Of a stretch of DNA of 64,000 nucleotides, positions 1-9,215 are shown piece by piece. The notes below the pieces were generated by a model. It had not been told where the DNA came from. It searched no databases and saw only the letters and a list, made by a program, of their open reading frames with translations. Both the position numbers and the translations under genes were made by a program. The first letter of the stretch is position 1; each line of letters opens with the position of its first letter. Source of the stretch: Burkholderia sp. 4M9327F10 (lineage in GTDB: Bacteria; Pseudomonadota; Gammaproteobacteria; Burkholderiales; Burkholderiaceae); contig NZ_SCNV01000014.1 in NCBI RefSeq assembly GCF_005503145.1, positions 62,001-126,000 on the forward strand. Direction: 5' to 3'.

Positions 1-1246
1 CCGCCAGCACCTTGTCGCGCCGGGCTGCGTCGTCCAGTTCAGGGCGATGCAGCGCCAGACCCTCGCCCACAATCCGCTCGATGGTCTGGCGCGGCGAAAG
101 CGAACTGAACGGATCCTGAAAGACAACCTGCATGTTCGAGCGCAGGACCGTCTGTTCACGTCCCCGGAAACTGGCGAGCGCCCTGCCCTGAAATTCGATC
201 TCGCCCTGTACGGTACGCTGCAGTCCGAGCAGCGCCATGGCGAGCGTCGATTTACCCGACCCCGATTCACCGACAATGCCAAGCGTTTCGCCTTGCCGCA
301 CCGAAACACTCGCCTGCGCGACCGCACGGAAGCGCCCCGAGCGGAACCAGCCGCGCAACCCCGGCAATTTCGTCTTGAATTCAACCGAGACATCGCGCGC
401 TTCGAGCAGCACCGGCGAGATCGGCAACACCGGCACCACCGTGCGCTCAGGACGGCTTTGCAACAGACGTTGCGTGTACGGATGCTGCGGCGAGGCGAAG
501 ATCTGTTCGACGGGACCGCTCTCGACCAGCACACCGCGCTCCATCACCGCGACGCGCTGCGCGAAGCGCCGTACGAGATTCAGATCGTGCGTGATGAGCA
601 GCACCGCCATGCCGTCCCTCGCCGCTTCGTCGCGCTGCAGTTCGAGCAGCAGCTCGACGATCTGCGCGCGAATCGTCACGTCGAGCGCCGTGGTCGGCTC
701 GTCCGCCAGCAACAGGCGCGGACGGCAGGCCAGCGCCATCGCGATCATCGCACGCTGCCGCTGGCCGCCCGAGAGTTGATGAGGATAACTATTGACGCGC
801 TTGCCCGGCTCGGCGATGCCAGTGCGCGCAAGCAGGGCCACGGCGCGCTTCTTCGCCTCCAGGGCGGGCACGCCGTCGTGCACGACGATCGTCTCCGCGA
901 TCTGCTCGCCTACCGTGTAGAGCGGATTGAGCGCCGTCATCGGCTCCTGGAAGATCATCGCGATAGCGGAGCCGCGCAGAGCGCGCATCTCGCGCTCGCT
1001 CTTCGCGAGCAGATCCGCGCCGTCGAGGCGGATCGCCCCGCTCACCTCGGCGTCGCTCAGGAGGCGCAGGATCGACAGCGCGGTGACGCTCTTGCCCGAT
1101 CCCGACTCGCCGACCAGCGCGACCCGCTCGCCACGTTCGATGGCGAGCGAGACGTCCTGCACCGCGACGGTGTCGCCGAACGTCACCCGCAGTCGATCGA
1201 GTTCCAGTAGCGGCCCTGCCGCCATTTGCTTGGCCTGCTCGCTCAC
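1..1246 (-). CDS. yejF: Peptide ABC transporter, double ATP-binding subunit YejF (3' end outside window)
   Basis: ATPase of a YejABEF-type oligopeptide importer; it hydrolyses ATP at the cytoplasmic face to drive uptake through YejB/YejE. Two ABC cassettes are visible. The first has Walker A GESGSGKS near residues 46-53, signature LSGGQRQR near 155 and Walker B LLLADEP near 177. The second has Walker [10 protein letters not shown] near 329-337 followed by a Q-loop [12 protein letters not shown]. The second signature and Walker B lie beyond the window edge; about 415 of roughly 540 residues are present. The GTG start at 1246 overlaps the yejE stop (GTGA overlap) and follows GGAGG in the yejE tail, indicating translational coupling. 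The fused double-ATPase layout is that of YejF rather than separate DppD/DppF. Confidence 0.93.
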   Translation of the reverse strand, partial: MSEQAKQMAAGPLLELDRLRVTFGDTVAVQDVSLAIERGERVALVGESGSGKSVTALSILRLLSDAEVSGAIRLDGADLLAKSEREMRALRGSAIAMIFQEPMTALNPLYTVGEQIAETIVVHDGVPALEAKKRAVALLARTGIAEPGKRVNSYPHQLSGGQRQRAMIAMALACRPRLLLADEPTTALDVTIRAQIVELLLELQRDEAARDGMAVLLITHDLNLVRRFAQRVAVMERGVLVESGPVEQIFASPQHPYTQRLLQSRPERTVVPVLPISPVLLEARDVSVEFKTKLPGLRGWFRSGRFRAVAQASVSVRQGETLGIVGESGSGKSTLAMALLGLQRTVQGEIEFQGRALASFRGREQTVLRSNMQVVFQDPFSSLSPRQTIERIVGEGLALHRPELDDAARRDKVLA

Positions 1247-2349
1247 TGGTTGCCTCCTGCGCGCATCGCATCGGAGATGCGGGTGTCGAGCGCATTGCGC
1301 AGCGCATCGCCCATGAAAGTCAGCAGCAGTAGCATCGAGACCAGCACGCCGAAGGTGGACAACGAGATCCACCACGCGTCGAGGTTGTCCTTGCCCTGCG
1401 CGAGCAATTCGCCCAGGCTCGGGGTGGGTGACGGGACACCCAGGCCGAGGAAGTCGAGGCTGGTGAGCGACAGGATCGCACCACTCATGCGAAACGGCAG
1501 GAACGTGATGACCGGCGTCAGGCTATTGGGCAACACATGACGCCACATGATCTGCCAGTTCGACAGGCCCATCGCCCGCGCCGCCCGCACATAGTCCTGG
1601 GTGCGATTGCGCAGGAACTCGGCGCGCACGTAGTCGGACAAGCCGATCCAGCCAAACAGCGAGAGCAGCACGATGAGCAGGATGAAGCCAGGCTCGAAGA
1701 TCGCCGCGAAGATGATCAGCAGATACAGCTCCGGCAAGGCGCTCCAGATTTCGATCAGCCGCTGGCCAACGATATCGGTCCTGCCGCCGAAGAAACCCTG
1801 CACCGCCCCCGCGAAAATGCCGAGCACGGTGCCGATCAGCGTCAGCACCAGCGCGAACTCGACCGAGACGCGAAAGCCATAGACGAGCCGCGCCAGCAGA
1901 TCACGGCCGCGGTCGTCGGTGCCGAGCAGGTTCTCGCGCGAAGGCGGCGCCGGATTGGGTGCTTTCGAGAAATAGTTGAGCGTGTCGTAGTAGTACGGGT
2001 TGGGCGGATAGAGCGCGAAATTGCCCGGCTTGCTGAAACGCTCGCGCACATATGGATCGAGATAATCGGCCGGGGTCGGGAAATCGCCGCCGAAGGTGAT
2101 CTCCGAATAGCTCTTGAACAACGGGAAATACAGATGCCCGTCGTAGCGGGCCACGAGCGGTTTGTCGTTCGACCATAGCGGCGCGGCGAGACTCGCCGCA
2201 AAAGCGACGACAAATACAACCAGACTCCAGTAGCCAAGCCGCTGCCTGCGGAAACGCTGCCAGACGCGGCGGGCCGGCGACGGCGAGACGAATGCACGGA
2301 CGGGCTCGGTGCGCGGCGCCAGATCGGCTCGGGTACGGGCTCGACTCAA
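1243..2349 (-). CDS. yejE: Peptide ABC transporter permease YejE
   Basis: Inner-membrane permease, 368 residues, of the OppC/DppC class. An N-terminal hydrophobic segment (about residues 38-58) precedes a long periplasmic stretch rich in Tyr, Pro and Asn, then the BPD_transp_1 core with five or so further membrane segments. The cytoplasmic EAA loop that contacts the ATPase is visible (YVRAARAMGLSNWQIMWRHV). The start used here is TTG at 2349, preceded by GGAGCGC in the yejB tail and one base from the yejB stop, so the genes are tightly coupled. No ATG lies close to this position, so the alternative start is a matter of a few residues. Confidence 0.93.
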   Translation of the reverse strand: MSRARTRADLAPRTEPVRAFVSPSPARRVWQRFRRQRLGYWSLVVFVVAFAASLAAPLWSNDKPLVARYDGHLYFPLFKSYSEITFGGDFPTPADYLDPYVRERFSKPGNFALYPPNPYYYDTLNYFSKAPNPAPPSRENLLGTDDRGRDLLARLVYGFRVSVEFALVLTLIGTVLGIFAGAVQGFFGGRTDIVGQRLIEIWSALPELYLLIIFAAIFEPGFILLIVLLSLFGWIGLSDYVRAEFLRNRTQDYVRAARAMGLSNWQIMWRHVLPNSLTPVITFLPFRMSGAILSLTSLDFLGLGVPSPTPSLGELLAQGKDNLDAWWISLSTFGVLVSMLLLLTFMGDALRNALDTRISDAMRAGGNQ

Positions 2350-2350
2350 G

Positions 2351-3388
2351 TCAGCGCTCCAGTTGTTCGAATTGAATGCGGGGATCGACCCAGACGTAGC
2401 AGAGGTCCGAGATCAGCTTGGTGGCAAGGCCGATCAGCGTGAACAGATACAGCGTGCCGAGCACCACCGGATAATCGCGCTGCATCACCGACTGATACGA
2501 CAGCAGGCCGAGCCCGTCGAGCGAAAACAGCGTCTCGATCAGCAGGCTACCGGTAAAGAACGCGCCGATAAACGCGCCCGGAAAGCCGACGATCAGCGGC
2601 AAGGAGGCGTTGCGAAACACATGCTTCCACAGCACCCGGCGCTCGGACAGCCCCTTGGCTCGCGCGGTCAGCACATACTGCTTGCGGATTTCGTCGAGGA
2701 AGGCATTCTTGGTGAGCATGGTGATCACCGCGAAGCTGCCCACCACCGAAGCGACGATCGGCAAGGTGATGTGCCACAGATAGTCGAGGATCTTCGCGCC
2801 GAAACTCAACTGCGCCCAGTTGTCGGAGTAGAGGCCACGCAGTGGGAAAAGCTGCAGGAACGAGCCGCCGCCAAACAGCACGAGCAGCAGCACGCCAAGC
2901 ACGAAACCGGGAATCGCATAGCCGATCAGCACGATCAGGCTGGTGACGAAATCAAAATGGGAGCCGTTGCGGATCGCTTTGGCAATGCCGAGCGGCACGG
3001 AGATCAGATAGGTGAGCAGGAAAGTCCACACGCCGATGCTGATCGACACCGGCAGCTTCGAGACCACCAGTGACCACACGCTTTGATGGCGGAAATAGCT
3101 TTGCCCGAGGTCGAAGGTCGCGAAGCGCTTGAGCATCAGCCCATAACGTTCGAGCGGGGGCTTGTCGAAACCGTACAACACCTTGAGTTGCGCAAGCTGC
3201 TGCGCATCAACACCGGTGTGGGCGCGCAGTCCGAACGGCGCGCCGTTCTCCGAACCCTTGCGCAGCTCATGCGCCATCTGTTCGACCGGGCCGCCGGGCA
3301 CGAACTGGATCACGACGAAAGTCAGCGTCAACACCCCGAGGATGGTCGGGATCATCAACAGCAGGCGTTTGAGAATGTAGCTCCACAT
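2351..3388 (-). CDS. yejB: Peptide ABC transporter permease YejB
   Basis: Inner-membrane permease of the OppB/DppB class, 345 residues from the ATG at 3388. The frame stays open 51 codons upstream, but the internal start gives the canonical N-terminus MWSYILKRLLLMIP with GGAAA ahead of it, and the upstream extension overlaps yejA. Hydrophobic segments alternate through the protein, and the EAA loop (YVLTARAKGLSERRVLWKH) is present. It pairs with YejE to form the translocation path. It lies 64 bases after yejA in the same reverse-strand operon. Confidence 0.93.
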   Translation of the reverse strand: MWSYILKRLLLMIPTILGVLTLTFVVIQFVPGGPVEQMAHELRKGSENGAPFGLRAHTGVDAQQLAQLKVLYGFDKPPLERYGLMLKRFATFDLGQSYFRHQSVWSLVVSKLPVSISIGVWTFLLTYLISVPLGIAKAIRNGSHFDFVTSLIVLIGYAIPGFVLGVLLLVLFGGGSFLQLFPLRGLYSDNWAQLSFGAKILDYLWHITLPIVASVVGSFAVITMLTKNAFLDEIRKQYVLTARAKGLSERRVLWKHVFRNASLPLIVGFPGAFIGAFFTGSLLIETLFSLDGLGLLSYQSVMQRDYPVVLGTLYLFTLIGLATKLISDLCYVWVDPRIQFEQLER

Positions 3389-3452
3389 GGCGGCGTTTCC
3401 GGTGCACGTGCGAAAGGCGTTGAAATGGCGGCTCAGGCGTCGACGGACCGCC

Positions 3453-5327
3453 TCACTGCTGTGGCTTGAACCACCAGGTCGAAGTGATCCAGTCATCTGG
3501 CGCATAGTACAGCGGCAAGGTTTGCGGCCAGGCAAGCCCACGCCGGAACGCCACCCGATGAACCGCGCTGTACCACTGTGGAATCACATAGTAGCCATGC
3601 ATCAGCACGCGGTCGAGCGCGTGGGTCGCATCGACGAGCTGATCGCGCGTCTGCGCCTGCACCAGTGCGCGCAAGATCGCGTCCACAGCGGGCGACTTGA
3701 GGCCAATCAGGTTGTCGGAGCCGGGGGTGTCGGCCGCCTTGCTGCCGAAGCGGTCGACCTGTTCGGTGCCCGGTACCTGCACGTCCGGCATCCGGATGGT
3801 TGTAACGTCGAAGTCGAACGCATCGAGCCGCTTCTGATAGAGCGCGAAATCGCTGACCCGAAACGTCAGCGTAATGCCGAGCTTCTGCAGATTGCGGATC
3901 AACGTGGCAACAATAGGCTGCATTGAAGTCTCGGAGGCCGAATCGTCGAGGATTTCAAACTGGAACGGCTGCCCCTTGGCATTGCGCAATGCACCGTCGC
4001 GATAGGTCCAGCCGGCCTGCTCGAGGAGCGCCCGCGCCTCCAGCAGGTTGGCGCGCAACGAGCCGGGCGGGTCCGTGTCAGGCTGTTTGGGCGGCGGCCC
4101 GAACACCGCCGGGTCGAGCTGGGCCCGCCACGGATTGAGCAGGGCGAGCTCCCCCGGCGACGGCAGCCCCGTCGCCTGCAAGTCGGTGTTGACGAAGAAA
4201 CTGTCGATTCGCGTGTATTGATTGTAGAAAAGCTGGCGATTGAGCCATTGGAAATCGAGCGCGAGATCGAGCGCCTTGCGTACCCGAACGTCCTGGAAAA
4301 GCGGCCGCCGGATGTTGAAGAAAAACCCCTGCATGCCTGTGCCGTTGTGCTGCACAAACTCGCGTTTGATCAGCTCGCCACTATCGAACTTCTTGCCGAC
4401 GTCCCGCCTGATCCAGTTACGCGCGACGTATTCGACGAGCGCGTCGTACTCTCCGGCCTTGAAGGCCTCACGGCGCGCTATGTCGTCCGAGTACAGCTTG
4501 TAGGTGATGCGGTCGAAATTGTAGGTGCCCACCCGCACCGGCAAACTGGCGCCCCAATAGTTCGGGTCGCGCCGGTAGGTGATGTTGCGGCCGTTATCGT
4601 ATTGCTCGATCAGATAAGGGCCGCTGCCGATCGGTTTTTCGAATGCAAGCTGGTCGAACGGAATATGGCTGCCGTCCCGCTTCATCCCCCACTTGGGAGA
4701 AAAAATCGGGATTCCGCCGGCCAGCAACGGCAATTCCCGGTGCGGCTCGTGGAAGTCGAAGCGGATCGTGAGGCGGTCCACCACCACGGCACGGGTGATC
4801 TCAGCGAAGTAAGCAGCGAACGCGGGCGAAGCCTGCGGGCTTTTCAGCGTGTCGAGGGAGTATTTGACGTCCGCGGCAGTCACCGGGTCGCCATTAGAGA
4901 AATGCGCGTGCGGATTGATGTGGAACGTGGCGGACAGGCGATCCGGTGCGATCTCGACGTCATCGGCGAGCAGACCGTATGCCGACGCCACTTCATCCGA
5001 ACTGCCGGCAAGCAGGCTCTCGAACAGAAAGCCGCTCCCGGGCGCAGCATTGCCGCGCAGCGTAAACGGGTTGAACTTGTCGAAGCTGGTTTGCCGGTCG
5101 GGGTTGGCCAGCACCAGCGTGCCGCCTTTGGGCGCGTCCGGGTTGACGTAGTCGAAGTGCTTGAAACCCGGTTGATACTTCGGTTCGCCGTACTGCGCAA
5201 TCCCGTAGGACGCGTGCGCCGGTTGCGCGCCCAGCAAGGCCGCAGAAGCCCCGCACAGGACAAATGCCGCCGCGATCAAGCCACGTCCTGCACCCTGCGA
5301 ACAGACACACGAGATCTTTTCCATCAT
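3453..5327 (-). CDS. yejA: Peptide ABC transporter periplasmic binding protein YejA
   Basis: SBP_bac_5-type extracytoplasmic peptide-binding protein, about 624 residues from the chosen ATG at 5327. The reading frame extends to 5420 with another ATG at 5378, but 5327 gives a normal Sec signal: a short polar start, a hydrophobic core (AAAFVLCGASAALLG) and a cleavage site after AHA before SYGIAQ. The mature part has family features such as YGEPKYQPGFKHFDYVNPDAPKGG near its start and the lobe motif FNPFTLRG. First gene of yejABEF; E. coli YejABEF imports oligopeptides and microcin C. Substrate here is not shown by the sequence. Start site uncertain; family call strong. Confidence 0.92.
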   Translation of the reverse strand: MMEKISCVCSQGAGRGLIAAAFVLCGASAALLGAQPAHASYGIAQYGEPKYQPGFKHFDYVNPDAPKGGTLVLANPDRQTSFDKFNPFTLRGNAAPGSGFLFESLLAGSSDEVASAYGLLADDVEIAPDRLSATFHINPHAHFSNGDPVTAADVKYSLDTLKSPQASPAFAAYFAEITRAVVVDRLTIRFDFHEPHRELPLLAGGIPIFSPKWGMKRDGSHIPFDQLAFEKPIGSGPYLIEQYDNGRNITYRRDPNYWGASLPVRVGTYNFDRITYKLYSDDIARREAFKAGEYDALVEYVARNWIRRDVGKKFDSGELIKREFVQHNGTGMQGFFFNIRRPLFQDVRVRKALDLALDFQWLNRQLFYNQYTRIDSFFVNTDLQATGLPSPGELALLNPWRAQLDPAVFGPPPKQPDTDPPGSLRANLLEARALLEQAGWTYRDGALRNAKGQPFQFEILDDSASETSMQPIVATLIRNLQKLGITLTFRVSDFALYQKRLDAFDFDVTTIRMPDVQVPGTEQVDRFGSKAADTPGSDNLIGLKSPAVDAILRALVQAQTRDQLVDATHALDRVLMHGYYVIPQWYSAVHRVAFRRGLAWPQTLPLYYAPDDWITSTWWFKPQQ

Positions 5328-5414
5328 GGAGCGCCAGCTTGCGCCATGTTGCTGAACCCGTCGCGTGCCAGTCGTCATAAGGGCCTTGTACGTTGGTGAG
5401 AGGTCGGTGGGCGG

Positions 5415-5443
5415 TTGCAATGTGAGAGAATTCTACCTAAATA
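5415..5443 (+). promoter_or_regulatory. Candidate sigma-70 promoter for fabI
   Basis: TTGCAA at 5415-5420, a 17-base spacer, then TAAATA at 5438-5443. It lies 58 bases ahead of the fabI start, in the short divergent gap with yejA. Read by eye; no transcript data. Confidence 0.5.
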
Positions 5444-5500
5444 TCCCGCGCGATCCCGCACATCTGAGCTCGCGGCGCGTTGACTTCATTAGGAGAATTC

Positions 5501-6292
5501 ATGGGCTTCCTCGCTGGTAAACGAATCTTGCTCACCGGCTTGCTGTCGAACCGTTCGATCGCATACGGCATTGCGCAAGCATGCAAGCGCGAAGGCGCAG
5601 AACTGGCCTTCACGTATGTCGGCGAACGTTTCAAGGACCGCATCACCGAGTTCGCCACGGAATTCGGCAGCGATCTGGTCTTCCCGTGCGACGTGGCGGA
5701 CGACGAGCAGATCGCCGCGCTCTTTACCTCGCTGAAAGAACGCTGGGACAGCCTCGACGGCCTCGTCCACTCGATCGGCTTTGCACCGCGTGAAGCGATT
5801 GCCGGCGACTTCCTCGACGGCATGACGCGTGAAAACTTCCGCATCGCGCACGATATTTCGGCCTATAGCTTCCCGGCGCTTGCCAAAGCGGCGCTGCCGA
5901 TGCTGTCGCCGGACGCGGCGCTGCTCACCTTGAGCTACCTCGGCGCCGAACGCGCGATTCCGAACTACAACACGATGGGGCTAGCCAAGGCCTCGCTCGA
6001 AGCGAGCGTGCGTTACCTGGCGGTTTCGCTGGGCGCGAGAGGTGTGCGCGTGAATGGCATTTCCGCCGGTCCGATCAAGACGCTGGCGGCAAGCGGCATC
6101 AAGGGCTTCGGCAAGATTCTCGATTTCGTCGAAGGCAACGCGCCGCTCAAGCGCAATGTGACGATCGAGCAGGTCGGCAATTCGGCGGCGTTCCTGCTGT
6201 CGGACCTTGCAGCCGGCGTGACGGCGGAAATTCTGCACGTCGATAGCGGCTTCAGTTCGGTGGTCGGCGGCATGGCCGCGGTCGCGGAGTAA
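5501..6292 (+). CDS. fabI: Enoyl-[acyl-carrier-protein] reductase (NADH) FabI
   Basis: Reduces trans-2-enoyl-ACP in the last step of each fatty-acid elongation round; cytoplasmic. At 263 residues it has the usual FabI length. The N-terminal dinucleotide motif [13 protein letters not shown] is present. The active-site residues line up with E. coli numbering: Tyr146, Tyr156 and Lys163 ([20 protein letters not shown]). The atypical SDR spacing Y-x6-K separates FabI from ordinary ketoreductases. The start at 5501 follows a strong AGGAGA site; an open extension seven codons upstream is less likely. FabI is the target of triclosan and isoniazid-like inhibitors in other bacteria. Confidence 0.97.
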   Translation: MGFLAGKRILLTGLLSNRSIAYGIAQACKREGAELAFTYVGERFKDRITEFATEFGSDLVFPCDVADDEQIAALFTSLKERWDSLDGLVHSIGFAPREAIAGDFLDGMTRENFRIAHDISAYSFPALAKAALPMLSPDAALLTLSYLGAERAIPNYNTMGLAKASLEASVRYLAVSLGARGVRVNGISAGPIKTLAASGIKGFGKILDFVEGNAPLKRNVTIEQVGNSAAFLLSDLAAGVTAEILHVDSGFSSVVGGMAAVAE

Positions 6293-6350
6293 GCATCGGT
6301 CAGAGCGCCCTGCTACGTGGCAGGCGTTTGCGCAAGCTTGTGCATGCGAC

Positions 6351-6379
6351 AAAAAACCGCCCCTCGGGGCGGTTTTTTG
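6351..6379. terminator. Bidirectional intrinsic terminator
   Basis: AAAAAACCGCCCC, loop TCG, GGGGCGGTTTTTT: a stem with A and T tracts on both sides, between the converging fabI and the small secreted-protein gene. Confidence 0.85.
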
Positions 6380-6412
6380 CTTTCAGCGCCTGAAAAACCG
6401 CGCTAGCCAGCT

Positions 6413-6751
6413 TTAATTCCAGTGGCCGTGGTCGTGATAGCCGCCATGGTAGCCATAGCCGCCCGGCGGGTGGTGGCGATACCACTCGTCACGCCCCCAG
6501 TAGCGACGGCCGTCCCAGTAACGGTCACCGTGCCAGCCGATCACGATCGCCGGGCCGCCGTAGTACACCGGCGCCGGTGCATAGACGACCGGCGGCGGAG
6601 GCGGCGGCGGCGCGTAGACAGGTGCCGGAGCAACATAAACCGGCGCCGGGATACCAATGTTGACACCCACGCTCACGCCGGCCATTGCTGCACCTGACGC
6701 ACCCAGCGCAAGAACCCCGATCAGAAGCGGAACAAGACGAGCGGACTTCAT
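6413..6751 (-). CDS. Small exported Pro/Tyr/Gly/His-rich protein of unknown function
   Basis: 112 residues. A signal peptide (MKSARLVPLLIGVLALGASGAAMA) precedes a mature part that begins with VSVGVNIGIPAPV, passes through a polyproline stretch (YAPPPPPPPVVYAPAPVYYGG) and ends in a Trp/Tyr/His/Gly-rich tail (GYHGGYHDHGHWN). Small envelope proteins of this composition, sometimes labelled YXWGXW-repeat or PXPV-repeat proteins, are common in Burkholderiales. No enzymatic motif is visible. The ATG at 6751 has an AAGGTGAATTCC site; an upstream ATG 17 codons earlier would disrupt the signal peptide. The His/Tyr-rich tail could bind metal or stack on surfaces, but that is speculation. Confidence 0.85.
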   Translation of the reverse strand: MKSARLVPLLIGVLALGASGAAMAGVSVGVNIGIPAPVYVAPAPVYAPPPPPPPVVYAPAPVYYGGPAIVIGWHGDRYWDGRRYWGRDEWYRHHPPGGYGYHGGYHDHGHWN

Positions 6752-7123
6752 GGAATTCACCTTTTTGGCAAGTGTGTGTTTGTTGGCTGGAATATAGCGC
6801 AAGGCAATGATCCGCGTATTTCAAGTTTGTAAGAACTGATGCACAACATCGCACACTGAAGCGCTACGTTACGTCTGGTTACAAGGGACGATGTTTCGGT
6901 GAAAAGCGGGCGTGGTGGTAACACATGCGGTGGGGGCTTGGGGCGCCTTGCCGGGCCAGCCGATTTACCGAGGCGCGACGCGCACAATCGCCAGGTCCGC
7001 GCTGCACAACAAATCACGATTGATTGGGCATCCGAAACATGTTCGATGCGAATCTGAAAATCAGCGTTTCACGCTACGCCCAATCTCGCGTTGGCGAATT
7101 TGTCCGCATCAGAAACGGACGCA
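6752..7123. other. Intergenic stretch without a recognised gene
   Basis: Upstream region of the small exported protein, transcribed leftward. It is AT-richer near 6760-6900, and a possible -10 (TATATT on the reverse strand, near 6794-6799) lies there without a convincing -35. I see no conserved coding frame. Confidence 0.4.
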
Positions 7124-7161
7124 GAAAAAACAAAACCCCAAGAGACCGCGATCTCTTGGGG
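7124..7161 (-). terminator. Intrinsic terminator of tRNA-Ser
   Basis: On the reverse strand CCCCAAGAGA and TCTCTTGGGG close a short loop, followed by TTTTGTTTTTT. It sits directly after the tRNA 3' end. Confidence 0.85.
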
Positions 7162-7176
7162 TTCCGCCGCCATTGC

Positions 7177-7270
7177 TGGCGGAGACGGAGGGATTCGAAC
7201 CCTCGATCCAGGTTTTGGCCCAGATGCTCCCTTAGCAGGGGAGTGCCTTCGACCTCTCGGCCACGTCTCC
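7177..7270 (-). tRNA. tRNA-Ser (anticodon GCU, reads AGC/AGU)
   Basis: The reverse strand folds as a class II tRNA. Acceptor stem GGAGACG pairs with CGTCTCC, followed by discriminator G and an encoded CCA (7177-7179). The anticodon stem CTCCC/GGGAG surrounds loop CTGCTAA with GCT at 7234-7236. A long variable arm and the T-loop GGTTCGAATCC are present. The long variable arm with GCT defines serine. It has its own promoter and terminator. Confidence 0.97.
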
Positions 7271-7312
7271 CAAACTTTCGGTCGCGCAGGGAGTCAGCGC
7301 GACGAAGCCAAG

Positions 7313-7341
7313 ATAATAGCGGCCCGAACCGCGAAGGTCAA
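7313..7341 (-). promoter_or_regulatory. Sigma-70 promoter of tRNA-Ser
   Basis: On the reverse strand: TTGACC (7336-7341), a 17-base spacer, TATTAT (7313-7318). The spacing is ideal, and the transcript would start roughly 35 bases ahead of the tRNA. Confidence 0.8.
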
Positions 7342-7520
7342 TGTCTTGGGCACATTTTTTGTGCCAGATTCGTCATCGACGACGCAATTTATTCACATTG
7401 GCCGCAAAGAGTGCACCAAGGAGGGCACGAAGCGAAAACACCAAGCGAACGCACGGAACAAATGCACAAGGCGAACGGGACACTCGGGACGCTCTTGTAC
7501 GCCCCGTTTTTTAAAGCAGA

Positions 7521-8771
7521 TTACGCCTGATCCAGTTCAAACGCCTTATGCAGCGCGCGCACGGCGAGCTCCATGTATTTCTCGTCGATCAGCACCGAAA
7601 TCTTGATTTCGGAGGTGGAGATCATCTGGATATTGATGCCCTCTTCCGACAGCGTGCGGAACATCGTGCTGGCGATTCCGACGTGCGAGCGCATGCCGAC
7701 GCCGACCACCGAAACCTTCGACACCTTCGGATCGCCCAGCACCTGCTCGGCCTTCACATGGTCCTTCACCTGGCCGGTGAGAATGTCCATGGCGCGCTGA
7801 TAGTCGCCGCGGCCCACCGTGAACGTAAAGGCGGTCTTGCCCTCGACGCTCTGGTTCTGGATGATCATGTCGACGTCGATATTCGCATCCGCCACCGGTC
7901 CGAGAATCTGGTAGGCGATGCCGGGCTTGTCGGGTACACCCATCACGGCGATACGTGCTTCGTCGCGCTGAAACGCGATGCCCGAGATGACTGCTTTTTC
8001 CATGGTCTCGTCTTCTTCAAAAGTAATCAGGGTGCCCGAGGTCATTTCAGCTTCGAGCGGGATCAGCGGATCGGTCAGGCTCGACAACACACGCGTCTTC
8101 ACCTGATATTTGCCGGCGAACTCTACCGAGCGGATCTGCAACACCTTCGAACCCAGGCTTGCCATCTCCAGCATTTCTTCGAACGTCACGCAATCGAGCC
8201 GGCGCGCTTCTTCGACCACACGCGGGTCCGTGGTATAGACACCGTCCACGTCCGTATAGATCAGGCACTCGTCCGCCTTCAGCGCCGCTGCCACGGCGAC
8301 CGCCGAGGTGTCCGAACCGCCACGGCCGAGCGTGGTGATATGGCCTTCCGGGTCGATCCCCTGGAAGCCGGTAATCACCACCACCTTGCCGGCAGCCAGA
8401 TCGTTGAGCACGCGCTCGCCGTCGATTTCGTTAATGCGTGCCTTGGTGAATGCGCTGTCGGTTTTGATCGGCACTTGCCAACCGGCGTAGCTGACCGCGT
8501 CGACGCCCGCTTCCTGCAGCGCGATGGCGAGCAGGCCCGAGCTGACCTGCTCGCCGGTGGCGGCAATCATGTCGAGTTCGCGTGGGCTCGGCTGGGTCGA
8601 AATGTCTTTTGCGAGACCGAGCAAGCGATTCGTTTCGCCGGACATCGCCGAGGGCACGACGACCATCTTGTGGCCAGCCTTGTGCCATTTCGCGACGCGC
8701 TTCGCGACGTTCTTGATGCGCTCGACCGAGCCCATCGAAGTGCCGCCGTATTTATGTACGATGAGTGCCAT
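7521..8771 (-). CDS. lysC: Aspartokinase
   Basis: Phosphorylates aspartate, the first committed step towards lysine, threonine, methionine and diaminopimelate; cytoplasmic. 416 residues. The N-terminal kinase motif VHKYGGTSMGSVERIKNVA is followed by the amino-acid kinase fold (TGEQVSSGLLAIAL, GRGGSDTSAVAVAAAL) and two C-terminal ACT domains (from about residue 265; VMGVPDKPGIAYQIL, SVVGVGMRSHVGIA). ACT domains imply allosteric feedback by lysine and/or threonine. The ATG at 8771 gives the standard MALIVHKYGG start; the longer open frame upstream has no family resemblance. It is a monofunctional enzyme, not fused to homoserine dehydrogenase. Confidence 0.96.
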   Translation of the reverse strand: MALIVHKYGGTSMGSVERIKNVAKRVAKWHKAGHKMVVVPSAMSGETNRLLGLAKDISTQPSPRELDMIAATGEQVSSGLLAIALQEAGVDAVSYAGWQVPIKTDSAFTKARINEIDGERVLNDLAAGKVVVITGFQGIDPEGHITTLGRGGSDTSAVAVAAALKADECLIYTDVDGVYTTDPRVVEEARRLDCVTFEEMLEMASLGSKVLQIRSVEFAGKYQVKTRVLSSLTDPLIPLEAEMTSGTLITFEEDETMEKAVISGIAFQRDEARIAVMGVPDKPGIAYQILGPVADANIDVDMIIQNQSVEGKTAFTFTVGRGDYQRAMDILTGQVKDHVKAEQVLGDPKVSKVSVVGVGMRSHVGIASTMFRTLSEEGINIQMISTSEIKISVLIDEKYMELAVRALHKAFELDQA

Positions 8772-9080
8772 TGTCGTTCTGAACTGGAGAAGTAACCGCG
8801 CTGCCGCGCTGGAGACGACCGCACCAAGGCACAAGAGCTCAACGTTTCAGGAACGACGGCGAAGTGTGAAGGGTGGCGGCGTAGATGCAGCGCACGTGCA
8901 GCACGCGCGGATTTGCCCGCGAGGAATCGCCAAAGGCCGCTGGCTGGCGGCTCCCCGGTGGCCCCCCGGTGGCTTGTGGTCGCCGGGAAACACAGAAAAC
9001 GGCCGGAAAACAGCAAGAGCGCATCGAAATGATGGCAATAGCGGCTTCGGGCAAACAAGTTAACGTACCCGATCAGGCGC

Positions 9081-9104
9081 AAAAAAACAAGCCGAATTCC
9101 CGGC
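9081..9104 (-). terminator. Candidate terminator of the cysS-alkA-accA-tilS block
   Basis: On the reverse strand GCCG-GGAATT-CGGC is followed by TTGTTTTTTT. The four-base stem is short, but the T tract is good, and it lies 112 bases after tilS. Confidence 0.45.
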
Positions 9105-9126
9105 ATCAGCCGTTGCAAAGGCTTGT

Positions 9127-9150
9127 GCGCAAAGGAGTTGCGCCTTTTTT
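9127..9150 (+). terminator. Forward-oriented terminator-like hairpin with no forward gene upstream
   Basis: GCGCAA, loop AGGAG, TTGCGC, then CTTTTTT. Structure and tail are those of an intrinsic terminator for forward transcription, yet both neighbours are transcribed leftward. It may end an unrecognised forward RNA or block antisense transcription. Confidence 0.4.
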
Positions 9151-9215
9151 CGCAGCGCCGTCTGCCGTCGCGCGCCGGCAGGTGGCGGCTAATCCAGGGG
9201 TGCCCGACCGGTCGG

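Larger units (their letters stand above)
8772..9215. other. Intergenic region between tilS and lysC
   Basis: 444 bases with no convincing gene. It holds a reverse-strand terminator candidate at 9081-9104 and a forward-oriented terminator-like hairpin at 9127-9150 (see separate entries). The lysC promoter must lie in the right-to-left lead-in, but I cannot pick -35/-10 boxes with confidence. Confidence 0.5.

Noticed and set aside
4218..5399. Forward frame of 393 codons opposite yejA
   Set aside because: Complementary shadow of a conserved binding-protein gene; no motif, no ribosome site.
7469..7505. Hairpin with T run after lysC, forward orientation (CGGGACG/CGCCCCG)
   Set aside because: The stem has a mismatch and points away from lysC transcription; no forward gene lies upstream, so I did not call it a terminator.
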